NCBI GenBank assembly: GCA_048267965.1
Contig: JBLWWK010000004.1
Location: forward strand, 169,641 to 233,640
Reading direction: 5' to 3'
Origin: GCA-2705995 sp048267965
GTDB lineage: Bacteria; Bacteroidota; Bacteroidia; Flavobacteriales_G; Salibacteraceae
DNA length: 64,000 nucleotides
The notes beneath the pieces were generated by a model. The model searched no databases, was not told the DNA's origin, and was given only the letters and a program-made list of their open reading frames with translations. A program made the translations under genes and the position numbers. Below are positions 26,982-37,100 of the stretch, in pieces. Position 1 is the first letter of the stretch. The number at the start of each line of letters is the position of its first letter.

Positions 26982-27026
26982 AAAAACCGTGGTAAGATTG
27001 GGTTCCTACCACGGTTTACTTTTTTG
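26982..27026 (+). terminator. Terminator containing a GTAGGAACC motif
   Basis: AAACCGTGGTA (26984-26994) pairs perfectly with TACCACGGTTT (27007-27017), followed by a T-rich run. It ends the biotin carrier transcript and may also serve the convergent PfkB gene. The exact motif copy at 27001-27009 (minus strand) occupies the loop and the base of the 3' arm. Confidence 0.9.
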
Positions 27027-27043
27027 TATGGCTTGGCAACCGC

Positions 27044-27970
27044 CTAGCTTAACGTGATATCGAACTGTACTAAGTCGATAAATTCTTGTACTCTTTGCTC
27101 TACTTCTTGATCGGTTAACTGCTGTAGTTTTTCGGTTCCGAATTTTTCTACGCAGAATGAGGCCATTGCCGAACCGTAAATAATGGCTCTTTTCATGTTA
27201 TCGAAGCTGATATCTTTTGTGCGAGCTAAATAGCCGATAAAGCCACCTGCAAAAGAATCTCCTGCTCCCGTTGGGTCGAAAACATCTTCTAGAGGCAATG
27301 CTGGTGCAAAAAACACTTCTTTATCTTGATTAAAAAGCAAAGCACCGTGCTCTCCTTTTTTAATGACCAAGTAGCGCGGACCCATTTCAATAATTTTTTT
27401 GGCTGCTTTTACCAAACTGTATTCTCCTGAAAGTTGGCGAGCTTCTTCATCGTTAATGGTCAGCACATCTACCTTTTTCAAAACAGCTTTTAACTCGTCT
27501 AACGCAATATCCATCCAGAAATTCATGGTGTCGAGAACAACCAATTTAGGGCGATTAGGCAATTGCTCTAAAACGCGCATTTGAACCGCTGGCGTAAGAT
27601 TACCCAGCATTACAAATTCTGGAGACTGATAGTGCTCTGGCAAAACAGGATCGAAATGCTCTAGAACGTTTAATTCGGTTACCAAGGTATCTCGGGTATT
27701 CATATCGTTGTGATATTTACCTGACCAGAAGAACGATTTCTCCCCTTCTTTAATTTGTAAACCATCGGTGTTTACTGCTTTCTGATTTAGCAAATTGATC
27801 ATTTCTTTTGGGAAATCATCTCCTACTACAGAAACTAAATTGATGTTATCACCGAAGTAAGAACTGGCTAAAGAAATGTAAGTTCCGGCCCCACCTACAA
27901 TTTTATCTGATTTTCCGAATGGCGTTTCTATAGCGTCAAATGCCACAGAACCAACGATTAATAAACTCAT
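27044..27970 (-). CDS. PfkB family carbohydrate/nucleoside kinase
   Basis: A 308-residue ribokinase-like kinase. The N-terminal substrate region includes GGAGTYISLASSYFG. The PfkB signature 2 with the catalytic aspartate is DPTGAGDSFAGGFIGYL near residue 235-250. A nucleotide-binding segment, YLVIKKGEHGALLF, precedes it. Bacteroidota proteins of this branch are usually annotated simply as PfkB or adenosine-kinase-like. The substrate is unassigned. It is a single gene, convergent with the biotin carrier gene. Confidence 0.9.
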   Translation of the reverse strand: MSLLIVGSVAFDAIETPFGKSDKIVGGAGTYISLASSYFGDNINLVSVVGDDFPKEMINLLNQKAVNTDGLQIKEGEKSFFWSGKYHNDMNTRDTLVTELNVLEHFDPVLPEHYQSPEFVMLGNLTPAVQMRVLEQLPNRPKLVVLDTMNFWMDIALDELKAVLKKVDVLTINDEEARQLSGEYSLVKAAKKIIEMGPRYLVIKKGEHGALLFNQDKEVFFAPALPLEDVFDPTGAGDSFAGGFIGYLARTKDISFDNMKRAIIYGSAMASFCVEKFGTEKLQQLTDQEVEQRVQEFIDLVQFDITLS

Positions 27971-28058
27971 GCAAAAAATGTTTTGAAATATTTCTGCAAA
28001 TATATTGGTATTTTTAGAGGATAGTCGTAATATTGTCGCCCGTTTACGGAAAACATCT

Positions 28059-28132
28059 TCCTCAGTAGCTCAGTTGGTTAGAGCATCTGACTGTTAATCA
28101 GAGGGTCGCTGGTTCGAGCCCAGCCTGAGGAG
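28059..28132 (+). tRNA. tRNA-Asn (anticodon GTT)
   Basis: A complete cloverleaf. Acceptor strands TCCTCAG and CTGAGGA, a D-arm with AGCTCAGTTGGTTAGAGC, anticodon loop CTGTTAA with GTT, and T-arm GGTTCGAGCC are present. The discriminator is G and the CCA end is encoded at 28133-28135. A strong hairpin terminator follows directly. Confidence 0.98.
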
Positions 28133-28136
28133 CCAA

Positions 28137-28174
28137 CAAAAAAGCAGTTATCTTTCGGTAACTGCTTTTTTTAT
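28137..28174 (+). terminator. Terminator after tRNA-Asn
   Basis: AAAAAGCAGTTA pairs with TAACTGCTTTTT around a TCTTTCGG loop and ends in a T run, immediately after the tRNA CCA. Confidence 0.95.
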
Positions 28175-28585
28175 GCCCAAAATTTGGGGTTTCACGTGAT
28201 TTTACTCTTTACCAAACCTTTCTCACAACTCTTTTTTAAAACTTTCTTCGTCTTTTCCATCGAATTACTCAGAAGGATGGATTTTAACCCAAACGATACA
28301 CATCTAGTTTTTGGGATTTTTTTGTGAGAATATGCGTGTACAGTTGATTTTTTAATCTAAAGACGATTTCTCTTGGTTCAAGTTGGCAGCTTCTTTTAAC
28401 GGCTATTTTGCCACGTGAAACCACTCTACATCTTTCTTGAAATTGGTTTTACAAGAAAAACGTTGAAAGCATCGATTTGAGCGGTAAGAAACCCTCCGCG
28501 CTTTATAGTTCTGTTTTTATAGCGCTAAAAGGCTTAAAATCGATTAAAAAGTGGGTTTTAAACGAAATCGCGTTCCTACCGAGAA
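28175..28585. other. Intergenic region with two parS-like half palindromes
   Basis: About 410 bp without a supported gene. It contains GTTTCACGTGA at 28189-28199 and CCACGTGAAACC at 28411-28422. Each keeps the CACGTG core and one good half of the parS consensus TGTTTCACGTGAAACA. A variant of the window-wide motif, CGTTCCTACC, is at 28571-28580. No promoter or RNA structure was convincing. Confidence 0.5.
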
Positions 28586-29302
28586 CTAACCGAGAACTTG
28601 CTCGAGAATCTCTTGAGATTTTAACTGGCCCAACTCTTCGATGTGAAGTGAATAAAATCGAATTATTTCTCTTAATAAAATTCTTCTTTGTTCTTGGTTG
28701 AGCTTTAACGAAGCGGTAGAATCGAAATCGTTTTGAAAAAAAGCACTCATGGTTTGCGCCAACACACCCGATACAAACCATTTGTGTGGCGGCAGCTGGT
28801 TAACAAATTCACCTTCTACAAAATCAAAATACTCACCGTTAAACTGTGTGGGTAGGAACCCTAAATAAAGGGTAAAGCGACTTAAAAACGCCAATGGGAA
28901 ATTAGCGAAGTTTTTTTCTGCCAACTCGAGCCACAGGATGGCCTGATTGAGAAATAGAAACTGAGCCGGGTTGGCCACTTCTTCTTTAAGTGTTTTCTGT
29001 AATACCTCTGCGCAAAACAGCGCAATGGTGGTTTTGTAAATATTACTGCGAATAGAGTTTAAATGATGCGTGGGTTTACACTCTTTTACCGTAGCCATTT
29101 GGTGATTTTCTTTTTTATACACCACCAAATCTACCAACGAAAAAGGCTCAAACACATTGGTTTTCAGGCTCTTTTTTGATTTTCGAGCCCCTCGAACCAT
29201 AGAAGCAAAAAGCCCAAACTCTTGAGAATACAGTTGCACAATAATGCTTGAATCTCCGTAATTAATTCTACGGAGCACAATGGCAGACGTTTTAAGAATC
29301 AT
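28586..29302 (-). CDS. recO: DNA repair protein RecO
   Basis: A 238-residue RecO. The N-terminal OB-fold is recognisable from TSAIVLRRINYGDSSIIVQLYSQEFG and the segment MVRGARKSKK. A helical domain follows. RecO loads RecA at gaps together with RecF/RecR and anneals SSB-coated DNA. The zinc-finger cysteines found in some RecO proteins are not evident, as is usual in Bacteroidota. It follows porZ with no gap between stop and start codons. Confidence 0.93.
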   Translation of the reverse strand: MILKTSAIVLRRINYGDSSIIVQLYSQEFGLFASMVRGARKSKKSLKTNVFEPFSLVDLVVYKKENHQMATVKECKPTHHLNSIRSNIYKTTIALFCAEVLQKTLKEEVANPAQFLFLNQAILWLELAEKNFANFPLAFLSRFTLYLGFLPTQFNGEYFDFVEGEFVNQLPPHKWFVSGVLAQTMSAFFQNDFDSTASLKLNQEQRRILLREIIRFYSLHIEELGQLKSQEILEQVLG

Positions 29303-31624
29303 TTAATTCAGCACCATTATCTTGGTGATGTTGGTTTCTGAACCTTCGCCATCAGCGCTAAACACTAAGTACACTCCGGTTTGAACGCGTTCACCATTCA
29401 TATTTTTTGTGTTCCAAATTACTTGGCCTCCTTCTGCGTTAGATGTAAACACGAGATTTCCATTAATATCTGTAATTCTAACCGAAGAGTTTGTGGCTAG
29501 CCCTTTAATAGCTACTACTCCATCGTAGCCTCTTCTCACAGGATTTGGATAAGCGTAAACATCAGAAAAAGTAGGATCACCGCCTGTTGATGTGGTTCTA
29601 AATGCTTGCAAACCTTTATTGGTTCCTATTAAAATCTCACCTGTTTTATCATCGAAAGCAATATCGCGGATGGTGTTGCTAAATAAGGGAGAATTTGATT
29701 CTGTGAAGTGGTAAATCTGTTGTGTTCCGTCTGCGCTCATTAAAAACAACCCGCCTCCGCTGGTAGCCAGCCACTTTCTGTTAGCGCCATCGATGGCAAT
29801 TCCGGTAACGGTTTCGGTTTCTAATAAGAACTGAATGTATCCATTTACATTTACTCTAATTCGCTGAGCATCAATATTCACCCCTTCTAAAAAAACAGCT
29901 CCAGGGTTGTAAAACACAGCAATACCAAGATTGGTTCCTATCCATACTTCTCCGTTTTGATCTACTTCTATGCTATAAATATCTGTAGTAGGTAAACCGC
30001 CATTTCCTGAAACACCCGTGAGCAAGCGGTACTCATCGTCTGTTGCATCTTCTGGAGTTCCGGCATCATTAAAGGCAATTACCCCTTTCCCTTTATTGGG
30101 TAGTATGAACCATTTAAACCCATTGTTATCAATAGCAATATCACCCGAGATGGTATTGGTTAATACATTTCCGAAACTGTAGGGCGTCCAATTTCCTTGT
30201 CGATCTAAACGCAACAAAGATTCTGAGTAACCCATATTGGTAAGCCACAAATTACCCTGCGCATCGTAGCGCATACCATCAACGCCAATTACGGCATCGC
30301 TCGGCTTTACCCTCAAGGGAGAATTCGCTGTATCGTAAACCTGAACAACTTCTCCGCCTTTAATTTCTACCATAGCGGGAGACAAACCTGCAGCAAAAAC
30401 ATGCGTAGGATCAAACGGATCGATTGCAATGGTGAGAAAATCGTACAGACCATCCATTTCTTCGAAAAGGAAGCCATTGTATGCTTCCCACGTTTCGTCT
30501 GGTTTTTTGTGATAAACACCGGTTTGATTAAATCGATTTTGATAGTTTTCTGAACGACTTCCTGCTGCCACCCAAACATGTCCGTTTTTGGTCTCAATAC
30601 GGTGAACATCTGTAGCATACGGACTTGCTAAGTTGGCTATGTCGAAATCGAAAAGCTTTCTGTTTTTCACAAAACCATATTCTCGATCAGCTACCCAAAA
30701 CCCTTCGTCTTGCGCTAGAATAACATCGCCCGGTTGAGCAGGAGAAGGTAAATTGTAATTATACACTTCGTAAACAATATCTAAACTACTGTTATACAGC
30801 TGGAAACCTCCATTTCCGACCACCAACAAAGAGTCGTCATAAGCACGAACTGAATGATTTTTACGGTTTTGAAACTCAGTAAAGAAGTTCCAAGAATTTC
30901 CCGTACGAATCATCAAGCTATCTGAGTTAAAAACCTCGCTTGGTATATTGGCTAACAAGCGCCCATTCCAGTACGTTAAAATATCAATTTCTTCATTCGG
31001 AAACGGAAATTGCTGATCAGAAACCCAAAAATTGTAGTCGTTGAGAGCGCTTGATTTATCAGCGTATTTCAAACCTTCGTCTGTGGCTGCAAAAATAGAA
31101 TCTTGGTTTTGCGCAATGGCGGTTACATTTAGGTAGGAACCGCCTGCACCCATGTAAAAAGTTTCTTGAACTACTCTTTGTGTCATATCAATTTGAACGA
31201 TACCAAAACCACACGCTAAATAAGCATAATCGCCATCTGAGATTACTCCATTGATTTTTTTATCGGCCACTAGTGATGCTCGTTTGATATCAGGAAAGTT
31301 TTCGACTTTACCGTTTTCGATAAAATCGATATTCCCGTTGTCGTAACCTACGATTACAGTATTGGTTCCTTCATGGTATCCAAGAGCTGAAACTCCGATA
31401 TCAGATAACCCTTGAACTTTGCTAAGTCGAGAAGCGGTGTTATCTCGTTTATCAAATTCTACCAGCGAAAAATCTGACGCAGCATACACGTAATTTTTTG
31501 CTTCAACAATTTTATTCAAATTATTGTACGGCAAATAATCTCTCCACGAACCGACTTCAGTTGGTTGACTAAAAACGGTTCCTACAAAAAGTAAAAACGA
31601 AAAAACAGAAACTGTATGCTTCAT
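29303..31624 (-). CDS. porZ: Type IX secretion surface protein PorZ
   Basis: A 773-residue exported protein. The signal peptide ends near VFSQP. Two beta-propeller regions contain periodic Reg_prop-like motifs (DGDYAYLACGFGIVQID, NGEVWIGTNLGIAVF, TGEILIGTNKGLQAF). A C-terminal domain from about residue 680 has YAYPNPVRRGYDG and ends KIMVLN, a type IX sorting-signal pattern. PorZ belongs to the attachment complex that links cargo to anionic LPS at the cell surface. Length and the recO neighbour fit that assignment. Two GTAGGAACC motifs occur, at 31133 and 31577. Confidence 0.87.
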   Translation of the reverse strand: MKHTVSVFSFLLFVGTVFSQPTEVGSWRDYLPYNNLNKIVEAKNYVYAASDFSLVEFDKRDNTASRLSKVQGLSDIGVSALGYHEGTNTVIVGYDNGNIDFIENGKVENFPDIKRASLVADKKINGVISDGDYAYLACGFGIVQIDMTQRVVQETFYMGAGGSYLNVTAIAQNQDSIFAATDEGLKYADKSSALNDYNFWVSDQQFPFPNEEIDILTYWNGRLLANIPSEVFNSDSLMIRTGNSWNFFTEFQNRKNHSVRAYDDSLLVVGNGGFQLYNSSLDIVYEVYNYNLPSPAQPGDVILAQDEGFWVADREYGFVKNRKLFDFDIANLASPYATDVHRIETKNGHVWVAAGSRSENYQNRFNQTGVYHKKPDETWEAYNGFLFEEMDGLYDFLTIAIDPFDPTHVFAAGLSPAMVEIKGGEVVQVYDTANSPLRVKPSDAVIGVDGMRYDAQGNLWLTNMGYSESLLRLDRQGNWTPYSFGNVLTNTISGDIAIDNNGFKWFILPNKGKGVIAFNDAGTPEDATDDEYRLLTGVSGNGGLPTTDIYSIEVDQNGEVWIGTNLGIAVFYNPGAVFLEGVNIDAQRIRVNVNGYIQFLLETETVTGIAIDGANRKWLATSGGGLFLMSADGTQQIYHFTESNSPLFSNTIRDIAFDDKTGEILIGTNKGLQAFRTTSTGGDPTFSDVYAYPNPVRRGYDGVVAIKGLATNSSVRITDINGNLVFTSNAEGGQVIWNTKNMNGERVQTGVYLVFSADGEGSETNITKIMVLN

Positions 31625-31799
31625 GTGTTCAAATTTATTCTTACAACTTTTTTAGGCTCAAATTATTGCTTTTGATGAAAAAGACGCCAAACCGCTGTTT
31701 TTCAACCTATTAAAAACTCGTGAGATCTCCCGCTAACTATAGGTGTACTCCCAGAGAAAGCTAAAAACCGCTTAAATCGCCTTAAAATGGCTCAAAATT

Positions 31800-31815
31800 C
31801 GTTTCACGTGAAACT
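31800..31815. promoter_or_regulatory. parS-like ParB binding site
   Basis: The perfect 14-bp palindrome GTTTCACGTGAAAC lies at 31801-31814, 14 of 16 bases matching the parS consensus. It ends at the mnmG stop codon, in the porZ-mnmG gap. Confidence 0.75.
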
Positions 31816-33688
31816 AACGCCCCAAATGAACCAACAAAATAGAAATATCAGCTGGTCGAATACCACTGATTCTAGAAGCCTGACCAAGCGTTGCTGGTTT
31901 AACTTGAGAAAGCTTTTCTCTCGTCTCAGCGCTTAATGCAGAAATTTTCTGATAATCAAAATCAGCATGCAGTTGAATATATTCTAAACGACTCATCTTA
32001 TCGGCCATTTCTTTTTCCTTGGCAATATAACCTTCGTATTTCTGCTCAATTTCTACCTCTTCTAGTACTTCGTCTCTCAATACTCCTAACGACTCTGAAA
32101 ATGCTCCCAATGAATCTATTTCGGATGCTAAGTCAATCAATCCTAATTGCGGACGACCTACCAACGAATTAATCTTGACCTTCTGATTTAGAACAGAAGT
32201 ACCTTTATCTTCTAAAAAGGAATTAATCTCAGAAGGATCTACACTTTCTTTTTGAATAAAGCGCTGCGTGGACTCTAAGAACTCTCTCTTCTTTTCTACA
32301 CGACTCATACGCTCTTGATCTACCAAACCCGCCTTGAATCCAAGTTCTGTTAAACGTAAATCAGCATTATCTTGACGCAAAAGAATACGGTATTCTGCCC
32401 TTGAAGTAAACATTCTATAAGGCTCTTTTGTGCCTTTAGTAATTAAGTCGTCAATTAAAACACCTATATATCCTTCATTTCGATTTAAAATAAACGGATC
32501 TTTCTCTAACACTTTCAACGCGGCATTGGCTCCTGCCATTAAGCCTTGAGAAGCCGCTTCTTCATATCCGGTTGTACCATTAATTTGACCCGCAAAATAC
32601 AACCCAGCTATTAATTTTGTTTCTAATGTGTGCTTAATTTGAGTAGGCGGAAAATAATCGTATTCAATAGCATAACCTGGACGGAACATCTTGGCTTTTT
32701 CAAAACCTGGAATTTTACGCATGGCCGCATATTGAACTTCTTCTGGAAGAGAAGTTGAGAACCCATTCACATAAATCTCTACCGTATTCCAACCTTCCGG
32801 TTCTACGAAAATCTGGTGACGTTCTCGCTCTGCAAAACGATCAATTTTATCTTCTATACTCGGGCAATACCTCGGGCCAATACTTTGAATTCTTCCATTG
32901 AACATAGGACTTCGATCAAAACCCTCCCTTAGCAAATCGTGCACTTCTGGGTTGGTATACGAAATATGACAACTTCTTTGATTCTTTACTGGAGAAATAG
33001 AATCTAAAAACGAAAATTTACTTGGTTGCTCATCACCTGGTTGCTCTGTAAACTTGGAATAATCTAAACTTCGACCATCTACTCTTGGTGGAGTACCCGT
33101 TTTCATTCTACCCGCCTCAAAACCATACTCCACTAATTGCTCAGTTAAACCATAGGATGCTGATTCCCCTGCTCTACCACCTCCGAAATTTTTATCACCA
33201 ATATGAATTAAACCATTCAAGAAAGTACCGCTCGTAATCACCACAGCTTTAGAACGAAATTCAATCCCCAAAGAGGTTTTTACACCCTTCACCACGTTGT
33301 TTTCTATGATCAATTCTTTAACCATTTCTTGCCAAAAGTCAAGATTTTTGGTTCCTTCTAAGGCCTCTCTCCAATACTGAGAAAACAACATTCTATCATT
33401 TTGCGTACGTGGAGACCACATCGCTGGCCCTTTACTTCTGTTCAGCATTCTGAATTGAATGGCCGATTTATCACTGATCCAACCAGAATACCCTCCTAAA
33501 GCATCCACTTCACGAAGAATCTGACCTTTTGCTACCCCACCCATGGCCGGGTTACAACTCATTTGCCCAACTCTACCTAGGTCCATCGTTACTAAAAGCG
33601 TAGACACGCCCAATCTAGCAGATGCTACCGCTGCCTCACAACCAGCATGACCACCACCCACTACAATTACATCGTATTCTCTTTCCAT
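31814..33688 (-). CDS. mnmG: tRNA uridine-5-carboxymethylaminomethyl modification enzyme MnmG (GidA)
   Basis: A 624-residue FAD-dependent enzyme that works with MnmE to modify wobble uridine 34 in tRNAs. The FAD-binding VVGGGHAGCEAA is near residue 9-20. The signatures GTPPRVDGRS, GPRYCPSIEDK and AGQINGTTGYEEAA are all intact. Length is typical. In many bacteria mnmG lies close to the replication origin. Here it is bracketed by two parS-like palindromes, just beyond its stop and just before its start. Confidence 0.97.
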   Translation of the reverse strand: MEREYDVIVVGGGHAGCEAAVASARLGVSTLLVTMDLGRVGQMSCNPAMGGVAKGQILREVDALGGYSGWISDKSAIQFRMLNRSKGPAMWSPRTQNDRMLFSQYWREALEGTKNLDFWQEMVKELIIENNVVKGVKTSLGIEFRSKAVVITSGTFLNGLIHIGDKNFGGGRAGESASYGLTEQLVEYGFEAGRMKTGTPPRVDGRSLDYSKFTEQPGDEQPSKFSFLDSISPVKNQRSCHISYTNPEVHDLLREGFDRSPMFNGRIQSIGPRYCPSIEDKIDRFAERERHQIFVEPEGWNTVEIYVNGFSTSLPEEVQYAAMRKIPGFEKAKMFRPGYAIEYDYFPPTQIKHTLETKLIAGLYFAGQINGTTGYEEAASQGLMAGANAALKVLEKDPFILNRNEGYIGVLIDDLITKGTKEPYRMFTSRAEYRILLRQDNADLRLTELGFKAGLVDQERMSRVEKKREFLESTQRFIQKESVDPSEINSFLEDKGTSVLNQKVKINSLVGRPQLGLIDLASEIDSLGAFSESLGVLRDEVLEEVEIEQKYEGYIAKEKEMADKMSRLEYIQLHADFDYQKISALSAETREKLSQVKPATLGQASRISGIRPADISILLVHLGR

Positions 33689-33691
33689 ACC

Positions 33692-34126
33692 TTAAAGTTC
33701 CACGTGAAACATATTTTCATAAAGACTTAAAGCTTTATTCTCTTCTTCACGCATTAAATCCTTCTCTTCTTGCGTTTTATCTTTATAACCAAGCAAATGC
33801 AAAACACCGTGTGCAACTACCCTCAAATTCTCTTTCTGATTGCTTACTGAAAACAGTTTTGCGTTCTCTACCACTCTGTCCAAACTGATATGCAGATCTC
33901 CACTTATTAGGGTATCTACAACAAAGTCGTCTGTAATGATATCAGTAAGGGTATCGTGATTTAACCGCTCTACATTCATCTCGTGAAGTGTAGAATCATT
34001 ATGCAAAACTATATTCAATTCACCAACTACAGAATCAAAACTTTCTATCAATTCTGTAAGCCAAGTAATCAGTTCTTCTTCTCCCAACCAATTATTGGGA
34101 TGAGAATACTCATGTATTTCAATCAT
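33692..34126 (-). CDS. ybeY: Endoribonuclease YbeY (rRNA maturation factor)
   Basis: A 144-residue YbeY involved in 16S rRNA 3'-end processing and ribosome quality control. The zinc site begins with HGVLHLLGY near residue 107-115. The third ligand is normally a histidine in GYDH, but here the sequence is GYKDKTQEE. An aspartate probably takes that role, a variation I recall from other Bacteroidota. It ends 3 bp before mnmG, and its start overlaps the DUF4175 gene by 8 bp. Confidence 0.9.
   Translation of the reverse strand: MIEIHEYSHPNNWLGEEELITWLTELIESFDSVVGELNIVLHNDSTLHEMNVERLNHDTLTDIITDDFVVDTLISGDLHISLDRVVENAKLFSVSNQKENLRVVAHGVLHLLGYKDKTQEEKDLMREEENKALSLYENMFHVEL
33696..33711. promoter_or_regulatory. 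parS-like ParB binding site
   Basis: AGTTCCACGTGAAACA matches 14 of 16 bases of the parS consensus, including the CACGTG core and the full right half. It lies across the start of the ybeY coding end, directly upstream of the mnmG ATG. Confidence 0.65.
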
Positions 34127-37100
34127 TAATCTGTAAAAACTCAGTTGTTTTATTGTGGTAATACTTTCTATACTCTGCAGGAGATAACTGAAGCTGCTCG
34201 AGCTCTTGTTCTTTTTGCTTTAAGTATTCTTCTAATCCTTTGTTATAAATATCTTTATTCGTTCCTTCTTTAGATTCGCGCTTTCGCTCTTTCTCGCGCT
34301 GACGTTCGGCATTTTCTGCTTCCAATAATTTTGAAAGAATTTGTTCTTGGCGTTTCATCAGTTCTGCATCGATTTCTTTGTTCAACAATTTTTCCTCAGC
34401 ATCTTCCATCGCCTTCTTCAGTTCATTTAAGCCATTAGAACCACTACCTTCATTTAACGATTCTTGTAAGCTTTGAACCATTTCACGGATTTTAGCTTGC
34501 TCAGCCGCTAATTTTGCGAACTTCTCAGAGTTAGCACCCTTTTTACCCTTTCCGCCTTTGCCCCCTTTACCCGACTCTCCAGACTTACCCTCTTCAGCCA
34601 TTTGTTGCTGCAATTTCTTGATCTCATCGGACACCTTCTTTTGCATACTCTTCATATCACCTGCACTCGGCTTTCCTTGACTTCCTGGATTCTGGCAAGC
34701 ACCTTCCCCAAACTTCATCTGCGCCATTTGCTGCTGCAACTGTTCACTTAATTCATTCAGCATAACTGCTAAATTATTAATGTGAGTAATTGCTTGTTGG
34801 GTGCTTACTAAATTATCTCTTAATTTTCTTTCTTCCAGACTAGCTAGAGCCCTACTCTGCTCTTTTCGAATTCCCGATACTTCTTTCATAACTATCGGTT
34901 CTAATTGAACCAATCGTTTACTTAATGCCCTCAAACTATCTTCTACAATAGTAAAATCGTTGATAACGATAGATTGATTACGCTTCACATCATTCAACAC
35001 AGGATCAGAGCGTTTAGCATCCTTTACCTTAAGTAATAAATCTTCTTGAGTGAAACTTAAGTAAATCAAGTTATCCAGTATTTGACGTAATGCTTTAATA
35101 TCTTCTTGCTTCTGTGAGTTTTGGCTTGACATCATAGAAGCTTCTAATTTCTTTGCCAACTTCTTCATAGATTCAGAACTGCCCTTTTGAGAATCATTAG
35201 CTTTACTCTTCTTTCCTTTTGAAAGCTCGTCTTTAGACTGATTCATCTGATCAGAAACCTCCTTTTGTTCTTCTTCAGAACTATCTAAATCTAACGGCTT
35301 CTCCAGATCTTCATTCTTATCATAGGCATCTTCTAAATCTTTCTGAATATCTTCAAATTGATCTTCTATCTTTTCTTGATCTTCAACAGAATCAAAATCT
35401 TCTTTCGCTAAATCTTCCTGTTTCTTACTTAACTCTTCTAAACGATCTTGTAAGCCCTCAAAAGCCTTTTCTACTTGAAGTCTCTTCAAAAGTTCAATAT
35501 TCCGATCTAATTGATCTTCAAACTCCTCTTTCGACAAAGAAAATTCTTCTAATTTCTCATCATCTAACTTATCTCTTTCGAGTTCATTCAGGAGCTTTTC
35601 TAATTCGTCCAGCTTTTTTTGTAACGTTTCATCCATCAACTTTTCTAATTGATTTTCCGACTCTTCCAACCGCTCACCTCTTTCAGTTTTTTTCTTGTTA
35701 AATTTACTTAGCTCTTTTCTTATAGATTCAACCGAATCTTTAAACTGTTCCAGTAGATTTTTCAAATCTTGTTGTTCACTCCAAGACAGCGATTCACCCG
35801 TTCTTCTTTTATTTAGTAACTTCTTTAGTAACTCTTCATCCTTGCTATTCTCTTTCTGAGCTTGCTCCAATTCATCCACCAAAGCATTTACCTCTTTTTC
35901 TTCTCTTTCCAGTTTTGAAGTTAACGACTCGGGTTGAAATGACCTTAAGGTCGTAAAACCTTGTTTATAGCCATTTACTTCATCATTATCTGTTACTACT
36001 ACCTGCACTTCAATTTTCTCTCCTGTAGGAACCGATAATTCTTCTTTCCAAGTAACTCTGTTCGCTTGTGAACTCAACACTGTTTTATTCTTCCATACTT
36101 CAGACCCTTGAATTCTATAGCGAACCTGTATGTTTTGAATACCATAGTCATCTTTAGCCCAACCTTCTAATAACAGCTTTCCTTGGGCAGGAAACCAGTT
36201 TTCTTCATCAATAGAAACAACAGGAAATTCATCCTTTAAAACTTTAAATGAAATATCGGTCATTTCATCTAAATCATCAGAACTAATTCGTAGCTGTGTG
36301 AAAAAATCTTGTCTCAAATTAAAATCAGATGAATAACCATTCACTCGTTCGATAAAAGAAAGCCTATTCGCGGTATCCACTACAGACTTTATATTCTCCC
36401 CTTCTACAATTAACCGCAGTGTGCTTCCTTCTGGAATGGAAATATTTTCAAATTCTGTACTTGTAAAATCAGTGAGTTTTGTGTGATCCGGAACATCTAC
36501 AAACACTTCTCTTTTAAAAATTGTCGGTGGCTGAAGCACAGAGTAGCGTTTATATCCAAAAGAGTATTCTAAATCATTTAATTGAAAGGCACTAGAAGAT
36601 TTTAAGTTAGACAACTTCAATGAGAATTCATTTCCGCTACGTTTCATTCTCCAACGACTACCTTCATTCACTACGTATAGTTCTTCAGGAACGATTCCCG
36701 TAAATCGAACTTGGATAGAAAGGTCCTCACCCTTCCTAATTTCATAATCCTCCAGAACAGAATATTCAAATTGATAAGGATGCGCCTTTTCGAATACGGT
36801 GTTCACGGAAAATAAACGATGTGTTCCTTCAGAGATAAAAGAAGGCTGAAAACTGATACCAACAACAGAAATGCCCAATAAAATCGAAGAAAGAGTAAAC
36901 CATCTTAACAAAGATTTTCTATCAAAAAGATCGCTTAAAGAGACGGAATCGACCAACTCATCTTTTGCTGATAAAGCCGCAATGGCCAACTCATCTTGTT
37001 GTGCTGAACGTATGAGTTGAATCCCATTTAACAGGCGATCTTCAACTCCAGGAAGCTTAGATCCAATTAAACGAGCTGCTTCCTCTCTAGAAATAGGGTT

